The position numbers were made by a program, and so were the translations under genes. A DNA stretch of 64,000 nucleotides. It comes from Hydrogenibacillus schlegelii. GTDB taxonomy: Bacteria; Bacillota; Bacilli; Thermicanales; DSM-22653. Positions 42,995 through 53,051 of this stretch are shown here, piece by piece. Within the stretch, counting starts at the first letter, position 1, and each line of letters begins with the position of its first letter. The notes under the pieces are model-generated. The model was given only the letters and a program-made list of their open reading frames with translations. It was not told where the DNA came from and ran no database searches. The stretch lies in the NCBI RefSeq assembly GCF_001653195.1, contig NZ_JXBB01000034.1, forward strand, positions 1 to 64,000. The letters are read 5' to 3'.

Positions 42995-43234
42995 TCACTC
43001 GGCGCTTTTATCCCCCGTCCAGAGGGGAAGGTTGCGAAAGAGGGCGATGGCACCGGAGACAAAATAAAAGAGCGAGGCCAGCAGGGCGAGGAACGCGATC
43101 CACACCTCTTCATCGACGCCCGCCGCGACGTCCTCGACGGCCCCCGCCTCCATCGGATCGCGTCCGCGATCCCGTTTGACCCGCCGCGTCCGCTTCCCTC
43201 CCGTCGGCCGAACGCCGCCTTTTGGCCGCTCCAT
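42995..43234 (-). CDS. Small single-pass membrane protein, unknown
   Basis: 79 residues from ATG 43234 with GGGGAGGGGAAG 7-8 bases upstream. A basic/acidic head of ~45 residues, then one membrane helix (VWIAFLALLASLFYFVSGAI) and a short tail. Family not recognised. Its first 125 bases overlap the 3' end of another small membrane ORF in a different frame; at most one may be real in that overlap. Confidence 0.5.
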   Translation of the reverse strand: MERPKGGVRPTGGKRTRRVKRDRGRDPMEAGAVEDVAAGVDEEVWIAFLALLASLFYFVSGAIALFRNLPLWTGDKSAE

Positions 43235-43433
43235 CGTCGCTTCCCCTCCCCCGATCCACCGGTTCCCGATCCGGCCGCCGCCGGTTCATCGGCGTCTTCC
43301 CGGTCGCCCTCCGTTTTCGGGCCAGCACCCGTCGGAAAGAGAGGACGGCGACCATGAGGCCGGTGCTCGAGCCGAGGAAGAGAAACATCGCTCCCAGCCC
43401 GGCAAGCCAGCGATCGGTCCGGGATCGTTCCAC
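43110..43433 (-). CDS. Small single-pass membrane protein with basic tail, unknown
   Basis: 107 residues from GTG 43433 with a good GGAAAGGAGG site. A helix WLAGLGAMFLFLGSSTGLMV follows a short head; the rest is Arg/Asp/Gly-rich and ends GRRGRRGGRR. The helix-bearing half looks genuine; the low-complexity tail lies over the next ORF and may be a read-on artefact of GC-rich sequence. Family not recognised. Confidence 0.45.
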   Translation of the reverse strand: MERSRTDRWLAGLGAMFLFLGSSTGLMVAVLSFRRVLARKRRATGKTPMNRRRPDREPVDRGRGSDDGAAKRRRSADGREADAAGQTGSRTRSDGGGGRRGRRGGRR

Positions 43434-43688
43434 GTCGCCGCCTCCTTTCCGACGCGAGCTGAGCGCCGACGCACGCGCCCTTCCGCCCCGAACAAAACGG
43501 TGACCCCATCCCCTTCCGACACCGGTGCGACGGGGGTGCCCGTGTCCTTCCGACGCTCGCAACGGCCTCCCCTGCGACGTCCTCTCTCCTCAAGGTATGC
43601 CCGTCTGAGCGGCGGCGGATGGACGCCGGGCCTTGGGTCGGACGAGGGCGGTGTGGTATGATGGGCGCGATCGGAAGGAGGCCGGTGC

Positions 43689-44372
43689 ATGGAGGCGTGG
43701 TTGTTCATCGAGCGACTCCTCGTCGCCGCCGTCCTCGGCGGACTCATCGGCTGGGAACGGGGGCAGCGACACAAACAGGCGGGGCTCAAAACCCACCTGT
43801 TCGTCGCCGTCGGATCGGCCCTCATCACCGTGACGTCGATCTACGGCTTTCGCTCCTACATGAGCCCGGATACGCCGTACGACCCGACGCGCATCCCGGC
43901 GCAAATCGTGAGCGGCATCGGTTTTCTCGGCGCCGGGGCGATCCTCCGCCGTTCGGATTGGACGGTTCAGGGGCTCACGACCGCCGCCACCCTCTGGGTC
44001 GTCGCGGCGATCGGGATCGCCGCCGGGAGCGGATTTTACCTGCCGGCGGCGGCGGCGACGGCGATCGTCCTCGCCAGCTCGCTCTTTCTGCCGCGGGTTG
44101 AGGACCGGTTTTTCGGCAAAAAGGCGCACGCCCTCACCATCGTCGTCGAAGACCGGCCAGGGCGCCTCGGCGCCATCACCGCCGCCCTCGGGGCGCTCCA
44201 GGTTGACATCGTTCAGGCGAACCTCCGCCCCGGCGAAGAAGACCCCGACGGTCGGCCTGAGGACGTCGTCGTCGAACTCGCCGTGGTCCTTCCACCCCGG
44301 CGCACGCCCCTCGACGTCGTCGCCGCCTTGAAAGGCATCGCCGGCGTCCGGTCGATCGACTGGGAGCCCTAG
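43689..44372 (+). CDS. MgtC/SapB family membrane protein
   Basis: 227 residues. N-terminal membrane domain with LLVAAVLGGLIGWERGQRHK and AGLKTHLFVAVGSALIT, SGIGFLGAGAILRR and GLTTAATLWVVAAIGIAAG, all typical of MgtC. The C-terminal ~80 residues form an ACT-like domain (ALTIVVEDRPGRLGAITAAL). MgtC proteins act in low-magnesium adaptation and modulate ATP synthase in pathogens; in this organism the role is unknown. ATG follows GGAAGGAGG. Converges on the slipin gene with only 16 bases between. Confidence 0.9.
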   Translation: MEAWLFIERLLVAAVLGGLIGWERGQRHKQAGLKTHLFVAVGSALITVTSIYGFRSYMSPDTPYDPTRIPAQIVSGIGFLGAGAILRRSDWTVQGLTTAATLWVVAAIGIAAGSGFYLPAAAATAIVLASSLFLPRVEDRFFGKKAHALTIVVEDRPGRLGAITAALGALQVDIVQANLRPGEEDPDGRPEDVVVELAVVLPPRRTPLDVVAALKGIAGVRSIDWEP

Positions 44373-44388
44373 CCGGGCCCTCGGGGGA

Positions 44389-45333
44389 TCAACGGTCGAG
44401 CACTTCCTTCGCTCCGGCGACGACGCCGAGGAGGGAAGCGACGTCGCTCGGGACGATGAGCTTCGTCGCCTGCCCTTCGGCGACCTTCTCCAGCGCCTCG
44501 AGGGAGCGGATCTGGACGACTTCTTTCGTCGGCGCCGCCTGCTTGATCGCCTCGAAGATCATCCGCTGGCCCCGGGCCTGGGCTTCGGCGCGGGTCAGGA
44601 TCGCCTGCGCTTCCCCCTCAGCCCGGAGGATCTGCGACTGCTTCTCCCCTTCCGCCCGGCGGATCGCCGCCTCCCGCTCGGCCTCCGCCTCGAGGATCTT
44701 CGCCTGCTTGAGGCCTTCTGCTTTCAGAATATTGGATTCCTTTTCGCCCTGGGCCATGAGCACCGCTTCCCGCCGGATGCGTTCGGCCCGCATCTGCCGC
44801 TCCATCGCGTCCTGGATCTCTTTCGGCGGGACGATGTTTTTGATCTCAACGCGGTTGATCTTGATGCCCCACTTGTCCGTCGCCTCGTCGAGCACCGCCC
44901 GAAGTTTGGCGTTCACCGTGTCCCGGGACGTGAGCGTCTGATCGAGGTCGAGTTCGCCGATGAGGTTTCGAAGCGTCGTCGCCGTGAGGTTTTCAATGGC
45001 GGCGATCGGATTGGCGATTTCGTACTGGTTGCGGATCGGATCGGTGATCTGATAATAGACGACGCTGTCGATCTGGATGCTCACGTTGTCCCGGGTGATC
45101 ATGCTCTGGGGCGGAAACTCGACAACGTGCTCCCGAAGGTCCTTCACCGCCGCCACGCGGTCGATGATCGGGATGATGAGATGAATGCCGCTGTCCAGCA
45201 CCCGGTGAAACTTCCCGAGCCGCTCCACGACGCAGACCTCCGCCTGGCGGACGATGCGGACCGACCGGATGAGGAGGACGACGAGGTAAACGGCGATTAG
45301 GAAAAGAACGACGTTAAACAACGTGGTGAACAT
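44389..45333 (-). CDS. SPFH/band 7 family protein (slipin, QmcA-like)
   Basis: 314 residues. One N-terminal helix (LFNVVLFLIAVYLVVLLI), then the SPFH domain with QAEVCVVERLGKFHRVLDSG, MITRDNVSIQIDSVVYYQIT and LRNLIGELDLDQTL, and a long coiled coil (about 200-260) with repeated RAEGE/KAEG motifs. Membrane microdomain scaffold. Pairs with the NfeD gene upstream, whose 3' end it overlaps by 20 bases; slipin-NfeD is a widespread partnership. ATG 45333 follows AAAGGGGCGG. Confidence 0.93.
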   Translation of the reverse strand: MFTTLFNVVLFLIAVYLVVLLIRSVRIVRQAEVCVVERLGKFHRVLDSGIHLIIPIIDRVAAVKDLREHVVEFPPQSMITRDNVSIQIDSVVYYQITDPIRNQYEIANPIAAIENLTATTLRNLIGELDLDQTLTSRDTVNAKLRAVLDEATDKWGIKINRVEIKNIVPPKEIQDAMERQMRAERIRREAVLMAQGEKESNILKAEGLKQAKILEAEAEREAAIRRAEGEKQSQILRAEGEAQAILTRAEAQARGQRMIFEAIKQAAPTKEVVQIRSLEALEKVAEGQATKLIVPSDVASLLGVVAGAKEVLDR

Positions 45334-45988
45334 TGCACCGCCCCTTTCGTTTGGACATTTTTCCACCCTCGGACCGCCGGCCGCCGCCGTCTCCGAGCCG
45401 GCGCCCTCCACCGGGGCCTCCGGGCGGGCCGACCGGCGCCGACGGATTCGGTCCGCCATTCGGCACAGACGGATTTGCATCGCCCCCTGGCGCCGACGGT
45501 CCCCCCGGCGCTTCCGCCCCGTCCTCCGGCGGTCCGGCCGCCCGATCCGGTTCGACGATGAGCGTCACCCCCTCGACGGCGACGACGCGGACCGGCCGGC
45601 CGGCGGCGATCGGGCCGCTTTCGCTTCGGGCCGACCAGATCTCCCCGTCGATCTTCACCTCACCCCGGACGGTGGCGTCGAGGGCGCTCAAGGTCCATCC
45701 CCGCCTCCCGACAAGGGCAAAGACGCCGCTCGCAAGCGACCGGCTCCGACGCCGCATCCGCTCCGAAAACGGCCGCGTCCCCCACCAGAGGGCGGTCGAA
45801 ACGACAACAAAGACGGCGAGGGCGACGGCCGTCTCCGGGCGGAAAAGGGTGACGATTCCCGCCGCGAGCGCCCCGAGGCCGACCCAGACGAGGACGAACG
45901 TCACGGTGAACGCCTCGACGATAAAAAGGCCGAAGGCGAGGACGAACCATACGAGCGGGTCCCCGAGCCCCCCGAACACGTCCTGCAA
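45314..45988 (-). CDS. NfeD family protein (short form)
   Basis: 224 residues from TTG 45988 (AAAGGGGTGAG upstream; a GTG at 45997 is an alternative). Membrane helices in LVWFVLAFGLFIVEAFTVTF and GIVTLFRPETAVALAVFVVV are followed by the OB-fold NfeD domain (LVGRRGWTLSALDATVRGEV to GVTLIVEP). It lacks the ClpP-like protease domain of long NfeD. The C-terminal ~60 residues are Gly/Pro/Asn-rich and end in a basic segment. Partner of the downstream slipin. Confidence 0.85.
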   Translation of the reverse strand: MQDVFGGLGDPLVWFVLAFGLFIVEAFTVTFVLVWVGLGALAAGIVTLFRPETAVALAVFVVVSTALWWGTRPFSERMRRRSRSLASGVFALVGRRGWTLSALDATVRGEVKIDGEIWSARSESGPIAAGRPVRVVAVEGVTLIVEPDRAAGPPEDGAEAPGGPSAPGGDANPSVPNGGPNPSAPVGPPGGPGGGRRLGDGGGRRSEGGKMSKRKGRCNVHHVV

Positions 45989-46194
45989 ACCACTCACCCC
46001 TTTGCGATCATAGCAGAAAATTACGAGGAAGAAAAGGGCCGACGCCGTCCCGCTTTCCCCGCCCGGCGCGTATGCTGCGGGAAGAAAGAAAAATCCCCGC
46101 TCCGCCATTCCGGCGGATCGGGGCGACGATGGCGCCGGACCGTCGGGTCGGCGCCGGAATCCCCGCCGAAGCGGCGGGGAAGGAGGGACCATGC

Positions 46195-46563
46195 ATGTGG
46201 GATCTCATCCCCTGGTCTTCGTGGTGGCAGGCCCTGGACCGGGCGTTCGCGCGGGCGATGCCGGCCGTCGGGACCGAGGAAGACGGCGAACGCTTCATCA
46301 TCCGCGTCGCCCTTCCCCCGGGCGTCCCCCCGGAAGCGCTGACCGCCCGCGTCGCCGGGCACGCCGTCACCCTGCAGATGCAAAACACCGAGATCGTCGA
46401 ACGGAACGATCCGGTCGCCCCCTTTCAGGCACGGCGCACGCGGGCGCTGGCCGTCTCCGTCCCCCTTCCGGCGGCCGTCGACGCCGCGTCGATGGACCGC
46501 ACCGTCGACGGCCGGACGGTCGTCCTGACATTTAGGAAAAAAGCGCCGCATGCCACGCTTTGA
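46195..46563 (+). CDS. Hsp20/alpha-crystallin family protein
   Basis: 122 residues. MWDLIPWSSWWQALDRAFAR start, then an alpha-crystallin beta-sandwich: DGERFIIRVALPPGVPPEAL, ARVAGHAVTLQMQN and a terminal DGRTVVLTFRKK in place of the usual G-V-L triplet region. The conserved A/G-x-x-x-G-V-L is only approximate (ASMDRTVDGRTVVL). Small heat shock chaperone or spore-type CotP/YdfT relative. ATG 46195 rather than the out-of-frame ATG 46191; GGAAGGAGGG precedes both. Overlaps the 3' end of pyrE convergently by 32 bases. Confidence 0.8.
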   Translation: MWDLIPWSSWWQALDRAFARAMPAVGTEEDGERFIIRVALPPGVPPEALTARVAGHAVTLQMQNTEIVERNDPVAPFQARRTRALAVSVPLPAAVDAASMDRTVDGRTVVLTFRKKAPHATL

Positions 46564-47173
46564 GGGCGCGGACGGCGGACGTCGGGTGGCCGGCTTCCGG
46601 AAGCCCCTCGACGAGCGCCGGGAAGTCGAGGACGGCGCTTAAGGGAAGTCCGGCGTCCGCCAGCGCCGCCGCCTCCGGCAGGCGGTGGCTGTAGAGGGCA
46701 AGCACGCCGGTCGGCTGAAGGCCGACGGCCCGAAGCGCCTCGGCGGCGGCGAGGGCGCTTTTGCCCGTCGAGACGATGTCCTCGACGATGAGCACCCGGG
46801 TGCCCGGCGAAAGCTCGCCTTCCACCTGCCGGCCGCGGCCGTGATCCTTCGGCGCCGGCCGCACGTAGAGAAAGGGAAGCTCGAGCCGGTCGGCAAGGAG
46901 CACCCCGGGCGGAATCCCGCCGGTGGCGACGCCGGCGACCGCCTCCGGCACCGGGCGGAGTCGTCGAGCGACGGACGAAAGCGCCGCGATCGCCGCCCGT
47001 CGCGGACCGGGATGGGCATAGAGGAGCCGCCCGTCGACGTAAAGGGGGGCTTTCCGCCCGGAAGCCCAGGTAAACATCGGATCGAACGAAATGCGAACGG
47101 CTCCGACCTCAAAGAGCGCCTTCCGGACCGCCGCCTGCTCCTCGGCGGTCGGCAGGGCGGACGGATCGATCAT
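46532..47173 (-). CDS. pyrE: Orotate phosphoribosyltransferase
   Basis: 213 residues. Makes OMP from orotate and PRPP. Motifs: FTWASGRKAPLYVDGRLLYA near residue 34, VAGVATGGIPPGVLLADRL, and the PRPP-binding VLIVEDIVSTGKSALAAAEA. ATG 47173 overlaps the pyrF stop (ATGA) and follows AAGGAGGGAAGG. Last gene of the pyr operon. Confidence 0.95.
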   Translation of the reverse strand: MIDPSALPTAEEQAAVRKALFEVGAVRISFDPMFTWASGRKAPLYVDGRLLYAHPGPRRAAIAALSSVARRLRPVPEAVAGVATGGIPPGVLLADRLELPFLYVRPAPKDHGRGRQVEGELSPGTRVLIVEDIVSTGKSALAAAEALRAVGLQPTGVLALYSHRLPEAAALADAGLPLSAVLDFPALVEGLPEAGHPTSAVRALKAWHAALFS

Positions 47174-48018
47174 CGGCCTTCCCTCCTTGACTCGGGACCC
47201 GGCCCGTTCGTTTGACCCGGCCCGCGGGACAAAAAAGCGTCGCGTCCGGCATCGGTCGAACCGACGGGACCGATCCCGGGTCGGTCGGCCGCAGCCGGCC
47301 GAAGCGCCCCGGCGACGGCGTCCCGGACGGCCAAAAACGCCGCCCGGGGATCGGCGCTTCCGTAGATCGGCCGACCGACGACGAGGGCATCGCTTCCGGC
47401 CCGGATCGCCGCCGCCGGATCGAGAATGCGGGCCTGATCGTCGCCGGCCGCCGGCGCGCCGGACCACCGGATGCCCGGGGTCACGACGAAGAGCGACGGA
47501 TACGCCGCCTTGATCGCCGCCGCTTCCTCGGGCGCGGCGACGACGCCAAACAGCCCCGCCTCGGCGGCAACCCCCGCGAGACGAAGCGCCGCCCGTCCGG
47601 GTTCCGCGTCCAGGCCGAGGCGGCGAAGCTCGGACGGATCGTGATGGGTGAGCACCGTCACCGCGAGAAGCTTCGGCCCGCCCTCGGCCGCCTTCTGGGC
47701 CGCCGCGAGCATCTTCGGCCCGCCGAGGGCGTGGACCGTCAGCCATGCGGCGCCGAGGTCGGCCAGGGCAGCGACGGTCCGGGCGACGGTCGACGGGATG
47801 TCGTGGAGCTTTAAGTCTAAAAAGACGTTGCCGCCCGCCGCCCGGACGGCGGCGATGGCTTCGCGGTGGGCGGCGTAAAAGAGGCTCAGGCCGACCTTGT
47901 ACCAGCGGGCTTCGCCTTCGAGCGCCCGAAGAAGCGCCGTCAGGGCGTCCGGCGCCACGTCCAGGGCGACGACGATGCGATCCGCGGCCGGCGTCGCCGC
48001 TTCCTTCCCGGCGGTCAT
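47170..48018 (-). CDS. pyrF: Orotidine 5'-phosphate decarboxylase
   Basis: 282 residues. [16 protein letters not shown] start, catalytic [15 protein letters not shown] (Lys-x-x-Asp), [28 protein letters not shown] and [16 protein letters not shown] are present. Family members are about 240 residues; the extra ~40 C-terminal residues are Pro/Gly/Arg-rich. Decarboxylates OMP to UMP. Starts within the pyrD stop overlap (48015-48018). Confidence 0.95.
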   Translation of the reverse strand: MTAGKEAATPAADRIVVALDVAPDALTALLRALEGEARWYKVGLSLFYAAHREAIAAVRAAGGNVFLDLKLHDIPSTVARTVAALADLGAAWLTVHALGGPKMLAAAQKAAEGGPKLLAVTVLTHHDPSELRRLGLDAEPGRAALRLAGVAAEAGLFGVVAAPEEAAAIKAAYPSLFVVTPGIRWSGAPAAGDDQARILDPAAAIRAGSDALVVGRPIYGSADPRAAFLAVRDAVAGALRPAAADRPGIGPVGSTDAGRDAFLSRGPGQTNGPGPESRREGR

Positions 48019-49010
48019 CGAGCCGCCCTCCTTTCGGCCTTCTCGCCCCGAACCGCCGGCGGATGGGCGGCGCCGAGAAGGTCGTGAATGTGCCGGACGC
48101 CGAGTGCCCGAAGGCGTTCGGGAAGCGCCGCCGCAAGGCGCGGGAGAACGTACGGGTCGCGGAAGTTGGCCGTTCCGACCTGGACGAGCTCGGCGCCGGC
48201 GAGGATAAAGGCGAGGACGTCGTCGACCGTCTCGATCCCGCCGACGCCGATGATCGGGATCGCGACGTGCGGGTAGACGGCGTACACCATCCGAAGGGCA
48301 ATCGGTCGGATCGCCGGGCCCGAAAGGCCGCCGGTCGTGTTCCAGAGGAGGGGCCGGCGCCGGCCGACGTCGATCGACAGACCGACGACGGTGTTGATGA
48401 GGCTTAATCCGTCGGCGCCGCCGGCCTCCGCCGCCCGGGCCAAGGCGACGATGTCGGTGACGTTCGGCGAGAGCTTCACGATGACCGGGACCCGGCTTTC
48501 CGCCTTTACCTTTTCCGTCAGGCGAAAAAGCGTCCGGGCGTCGGTGCCGAACTCCATTCCGCCGGCCTTGACGTTCGGACAGCTCACGTTCAGTTCGATC
48601 GCGGCGACGTCGGGCGAGGCAGCAAGGGCCCGGACGACGGCGACGTACTCCTCTTCGGTGCTCCCGGCGACGTTGACGATGATCGGGACGCCGTGGCGGC
48701 GGGCGGCCGGGAGCACCTCCCGAACGACGGCTTCGACGCCGGGATTTTCGAGGCCGATGGCGTTCAGCATCCCCGACGGGGTCTCGGCGACCCGCGGCGT
48801 GCCGTTGCCGAGCCGGGGCCCGCCGGTCGTCGCCTTCGTGACGAGGGCGCCGAGCCAGCGGAGATCGTAGAGCTCGGCGAACTCCTCCCCGTAGCCGAAC
48901 GTCCCGGAAGCCGGCATGAGGACGTTGGCGAAACGGAGGCCGAAGGCGACGTGCTCGAGCGCCGGAAAACGCTCGGGAGGCCGGAAGGGATCAAACGAAA
49001 CCGCCGCCAT
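48015..49010 (-). CDS. pyrD: Dihydroorotate dehydrogenase B, catalytic subunit
   Basis: 331 residues. Class 1B, FMN-binding: [54 protein letters not shown] with the catalytic cysteine (NVSCPN) and [20 protein letters not shown]. Uses NAD+ through PyrK. ATG 49010 overlaps the pyrK 3' end by 20 bases. Residues beyond ~305 are an extra Arg/Ala-rich tail. Confidence 0.95.
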   Translation of the reverse strand: MAAVSFDPFRPPERFPALEHVAFGLRFANVLMPASGTFGYGEEFAELYDLRWLGALVTKATTGGPRLGNGTPRVAETPSGMLNAIGLENPGVEAVVREVLPAARRHGVPIIVNVAGSTEEEYVAVVRALAASPDVAAIELNVSCPNVKAGGMEFGTDARTLFRLTEKVKAESRVPVIVKLSPNVTDIVALARAAEAGGADGLSLINTVVGLSIDVGRRRPLLWNTTGGLSGPAIRPIALRMVYAVYPHVAIPIIGVGGIETVDDVLAFILAGAELVQVGTANFRDPYVLPRLAAALPERLRALGVRHIHDLLGAAHPPAVRGEKAERRAAR

Positions 49011-49830
49011 CCGCCCACCCCCTTCCTCCATCCGGCGAGCCGTCTTCCGGAACGCCGGCGACGTGAAGCGACGCCAGAGCAAAGACCGGGCCGTCCCGGC
49101 AGACTCGCCGGTGGCGGAGCGCGCTCCCTTCGGCGACCGGAACGACGCACGCCCGGCAGGCGCCGGCGCCGCAGGCCATCCGCGCCTCGAGGGCAGCGTA
49201 GATCGGCCGACCGTCGCCGCGGAACATCCGCTGGAACGCCCGGAGCATCGGCACGGGCCCGCAGACGAAGGCGGCATGAAACGCCGCCTCCGGCCCGAGG
49301 CCGTCGGTGACGCGGCCTTTGGCGCCGGCGCTTCCATCGTCGGTATACAGCTCGACGTCGGCGACGGCCCGAAGGCGCCGGAGGCCGAAGACGTCCTCGG
49401 CGCAAGCAAAGCCGATCCGCGCCTTCACCCGGACGCCCCGGGCATGAAGCGCCCGGGCGAGGAAGATAAGCGGCGCCACGCCGAGGCCGCCGCCGACGAG
49501 AAGGGCCGTCTCCCCCGCCCGGACGGCCGAAAGCGGAAAGCCGGTCGACGGCGGCAAAAAGGCGTCGACCGCCGCCCCGACCGGAAGCGCGGCGAGGCGC
49601 GCCGTCCCTTCGCCGACGACGCGGAAGATGAGCCTTAAGACCCGCTCCCTCTCGTCCCAGTCGGCGACGCTCAAAGGTCGCCGGAGGACGAGGGCGTCTC
49701 CCGGCACCCGCACGTGAACGAACTGGCCGGGTCGGGGTTCCGGAAAAGCCGGCGGAACGGCCAGGGCGAGCTCGACGATCGACCGGCCGATCGCCCGGCG
49801 GCCGACGATCCGGGCCGCGCCGGTCCTCAT
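48991..49830 (-). CDS. pyrK: Dihydroorotate dehydrogenase B, electron transfer subunit
   Basis: 279 residues. Ferredoxin reductase-like FAD domain ([20 protein letters not shown]), NAD-binding [20 protein letters not shown] and the 2Fe-2S cluster [14 protein letters not shown] with the final Cys in [10 protein letters not shown]. Passes electrons from PyrD to NAD+. ATG overlaps the carB stop (ATGA). Confidence 0.94.
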   Translation of the reverse strand: MRTGAARIVGRRAIGRSIVELALAVPPAFPEPRPGQFVHVRVPGDALVLRRPLSVADWDERERVLRLIFRVVGEGTARLAALPVGAAVDAFLPPSTGFPLSAVRAGETALLVGGGLGVAPLIFLARALHARGVRVKARIGFACAEDVFGLRRLRAVADVELYTDDGSAGAKGRVTDGLGPEAAFHAAFVCGPVPMLRAFQRMFRGDGRPIYAALEARMACGAGACRACVVPVAEGSALRHRRVCRDGPVFALASLHVAGVPEDGSPDGGRGWADGGGFV

Positions 49831-52800
49831 CGCCGCCCCTCCCCGACGCCGTCCCTTAAGGTCGCCTGCAACGCCTCGGCGAGGGCGGCCGCCGTATCGA
49901 GGGCCGTGAGGCAGGAGAGCCCCCGCTCCACCGCCGCCCGGCGGATGCGGAAGCCGTCCGTCTCTTCCTCCGACCCGGGGCTGTAGGTGTTGACGACGAC
50001 CTGAACGGTCCGCTCCCGGATGAGATCGAGCACCGTCGGCGGCGGGCCGCCGATTTTCTCCACGGACGCTGCCGCCAGGCCGTGGCGGGCAAAAGTCGCC
50101 GCCGTCCCCGGCGTCGCAAAGAGACGGACCCCGAGGGCGGAAAACGCCCGGGCGATCGGAATGGCCGCCGGTTTGTCCGCATCGGCGATGGAAAAGAGGA
50201 CCGCCCGCAAGGGAAGCGGAAGGGCGCCGGCCATGCGGAGCGCCTTAAGAAGCGCTCGGGCCGGGTCGCGCTCCCGGGCCATCACTTCGCCGGTCGACTT
50301 CATCACCGGCCCGAGGGTCACGTCGACCCGGGCCAGTTTGGCAAAGGAAAAGACCGGCGCCTTGACGAACACCGCCTCCGGCGGCGGAAGGAGCCCCGAC
50401 GGCGCCCCGAGGGAGGCCAGCGTCTCCCCGAGCATGATCGCCGTCGCCCAGCGGAGAAGCGGTAGGCCCGTCGCCTTGCTCAGGAAGGGAAGCGTCCGGG
50501 ACGCCCGGGGGTTCGCCTCGAGGACGAAGACGTCGCTTCCCTGGACGGCGAACTGGACGTTGAGGAGCCCCCGGACGCCGAGATCCAGGGCGATCTTCGC
50601 CGTCGCTTCGGCGACGGCCTGTCGGATCGCCTCCGGCACGTCCGGCGCCGGAAAGACGGCGATCGAATCGCCGGAGTGGACGCCGGCCCGCTCCACGTGC
50701 TTCAGGATCCCCGGGATGAGCACCTCCCGGCCGTCGGTGAGGGCATCGACTTCGAGCTCCACCCCCTCGACGTACCGGTCGAGGAGCACCGGCACCTCCC
50801 GACGCTCCCGCAAAAAGCGGCCGAGGTACGCCCGAAGCGCCGCCTCGTCCCGGACGATGGCCATCTCCCGCCCGCCCAGGACGTAGCTCGGCCGGACGAC
50901 GAGGGGGAACCCGAGCCGGCGGGCGCCCTCGAGCGCTTCTTCCGCCGTCCGGGCGGCGATGCCCGGCGGCCGCCGGAGGCCGAGCCGCTCGAGCACGGCG
51001 TCGAACTTCGCCCGATCTTCCGCCGCATCGATCGCGGAAAGGGGCGTCCCGAGGATCGGCCAGCCTGCCCGATCGACGGCATGGGCAAGCCGGAGGGCCG
51101 TCTGCCCGCCGAACTGAACGAGAACGCCGACCGGCCGCTCCCGTTCGAGGACGGCGAGCACTTCCTCCTGAGAGGCCGGCTCGACGTAAACGGCATCCGC
51201 GACCGTGTAGTCGGTCGACACCGTTTCGGGATTGGTGTTCACGATCGCCACCCGATAGCCCCGGGCCTTCGCTTCGAGGATGGCGTGAACGGTGGCGTAG
51301 TCGAATTCGATGCCCTGCCCGATCCGGATCGGCCCGGCGCCGAGGACGACGACCGTCGGACGGCCGTCGGGCCGCCCCGCCGAAGCCGCCGCGCCGCCTT
51401 CCCTGCCGCCGGACGGAGCCTCCTCCTCCGGCGCCCCGGCATACGTCCCGTACCAGAGGGGCGGCGTCCGCCCCGGCGCCGCCCGGCCGCCATCGGTCCA
51501 GCGGGGACGGATCGCGTTTGCCTCCCGAAAGCGCCGGACGGCATCCGGCGTCTCACCGGTCAAGACGGCAATCGTCCGGTCGGAAAAGCCGAGGGACTTC
51601 GCCGCCCGAACCGCCGCGGCCTGGAGCCCCTCCTCCCGGAGGCGCCGCTCCGCCGCGACGATTTCGGCGATCGGTCGGACGAAAGCGAGCGGAAGGTCGG
51701 ACGCCCGCGCCGCTTCTTCCTCCGGCATCCCGCGGCGGAGCGCTTCCGCGAGGCGAAAGAGCCGCCGGTCGTCCGACGCTCCGAGCTCGGCCCGAAGCTC
51801 GGCGTCCGAAAGGCGCGCCACCTCCGGATCGATCAGGTGATCCAGCCCGAGCTCGAGGGCCCGAAGGCCTTTGAGGAGCGCCTCCGCCAGCGTCCCGCCG
51901 ATCGTCATCGTCTCCCCGGTCGCCCGCATCTCCGTCCCGAGGCGACGGCTCATCCCCGGAAAGGCATCGAACGGAAAGTGCGGCCATTTGACGACGACGT
52001 CCCGAAGCACCGGCGGCTCGTCGGCCCGCCGGCCGGTCGTCGGCAGTTCGATCTCCGGAAGCGTGAAGCCGGCGGCGAGGAGCGCCGACACGTACGCGAT
52101 CGGATAGCCCGTCGCCTTCGAGGCGAGGGCGCTCGAGCGGCTCACCCGCGGATTGAGCTCGATCACAAAATAGCGGTCCTGCCCCGGGTCGTAGGCGAAC
52201 TGGACGTTGGCGCCGCCGATGACGCCGATCGCCCGGACGATCCGGGCCGCCGCCCCGGCGAGCCGCCGGACGACCGCCGGGGGGAGGCTCTGAGGCGGCG
52301 CCACGACGATCGAGTCGCCGGTGTGGACGCCGACCGGGTCGACGTTTTCCATCGCCGCGACGACGACCGCCCGATCGTCGGCATCCCGGACGACCTCAAA
52401 CTCGATCTCCCGCAGGCCGAGGAGGCTCGTTTCGACGAGCGCCTGGTGGATCGGGCTCGCCTGAAGCGCCCGGCCGACGACCTCCCGGAGCGCCTCCGGA
52501 TCGCCGGCGCTGCCGCCCCCGGTGCCGCCCAGGGTGTACGCCGGCCGGACGAAGACCGGATAGCCGTGGGCGTCGGCGAACGCGAGGGCCGCCTCGACCG
52601 ACGCGACCGCCTCGGACGGCGGCACCGGCTCGCCGAGGGCGATCATTTTCCGGCGGAAGCGCTCGCGGTCTTCGCCGTCTTCGATCGCCGAAAGGGGCGT
52701 GCCGAGCAGCGCGACGCCGAAACGGCGGAAGGCGTCCCGCTCCGCCAGCCCTCGGGCGAGGTTCAGGCCCGTCTGGCCGCCGAGACCGGCGAGGAGGCCG

Positions 52801-53051
52801 TCGGGCCGCTCCCGCTCGATCACCGCCTCCACCGCCTCGGGCGTAAGGGGCTCGAAGTAGATGCGGTCCGCCGTCTCGGCGTCGGTCATGATTGTCGCCG
52901 GATTGTTGTTGATGAGCACGACCTCGAGGCCGGCCGACCGGAGGGCACGGCACGCCTCGGAGCCGGCGTAGTCGAACTCGGCCCCCTGACCGATGACGAC
53001 CGGCCCGGAACCGAGGATGAGCACGCGGCGAAGGTCACGTCGAAGGGGCAT
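49827..53051 (-). CDS. carB: Carbamoyl-phosphate synthase large subunit
   Basis: 1074 residues, full length. Both ATP-grasp halves are visible: LILGSGPVVIGQGAEFDYAG at the start, ETSLLGLREIEFEVVRDADD in the first synthetase; VVLGAGPIRIGQGIEFDYAT and ERAGVHSGDSIAVFPAPDVP in the second; then the MGS-like allosteric domain. Makes carbamoyl phosphate from bicarbonate, ammonia and ATP; normally needs the CarA glutaminase subunit for glutamine use, and carA is absent from its usual place upstream. A ~45-residue Pro/Ala/Gly-rich linker lies between the halves (about 525-560). ATG 53051 follows AAAGGAG. Confidence 0.95.
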   Translation of the reverse strand: MPLRRDLRRVLILGSGPVVIGQGAEFDYAGSEACRALRSAGLEVVLINNNPATIMTDAETADRIYFEPLTPEAVEAVIERERPDGLLAGLGGQTGLNLARGLAERDAFRRFGVALLGTPLSAIEDGEDRERFRRKMIALGEPVPPSEAVASVEAALAFADAHGYPVFVRPAYTLGGTGGGSAGDPEALREVVGRALQASPIHQALVETSLLGLREIEFEVVRDADDRAVVVAAMENVDPVGVHTGDSIVVAPPQSLPPAVVRRLAGAAARIVRAIGVIGGANVQFAYDPGQDRYFVIELNPRVSRSSALASKATGYPIAYVSALLAAGFTLPEIELPTTGRRADEPPVLRDVVVKWPHFPFDAFPGMSRRLGTEMRATGETMTIGGTLAEALLKGLRALELGLDHLIDPEVARLSDAELRAELGASDDRRLFRLAEALRRGMPEEEAARASDLPLAFVRPIAEIVAAERRLREEGLQAAAVRAAKSLGFSDRTIAVLTGETPDAVRRFREANAIRPRWTDGGRAAPGRTPPLWYGTYAGAPEEEAPSGGREGGAAASAGRPDGRPTVVVLGAGPIRIGQGIEFDYATVHAILEAKARGYRVAIVNTNPETVSTDYTVADAVYVEPASQEEVLAVLERERPVGVLVQFGGQTALRLAHAVDRAGWPILGTPLSAIDAAEDRAKFDAVLERLGLRRPPGIAARTAEEALEGARRLGFPLVVRPSYVLGGREMAIVRDEAALRAYLGRFLRERREVPVLLDRYVEGVELEVDALTDGREVLIPGILKHVERAGVHSGDSIAVFPAPDVPEAIRQAVAEATAKIALDLGVRGLLNVQFAVQGSDVFVLEANPRASRTLPFLSKATGLPLLRWATAIMLGETLASLGAPSGLLPPPEAVFVKAPVFSFAKLARVDVTLGPVMKSTGEVMARERDPARALLKALRMAGALPLPLRAVLFSIADADKPAAIPIARAFSALGVRLFATPGTAATFARHGLAAASVEKIGGPPPTVLDLIRERTVQVVVNTYSPGSEEETDGFRIRRAAVERGLSCLTALDTAAALAEALQATLRDGVGEGRR

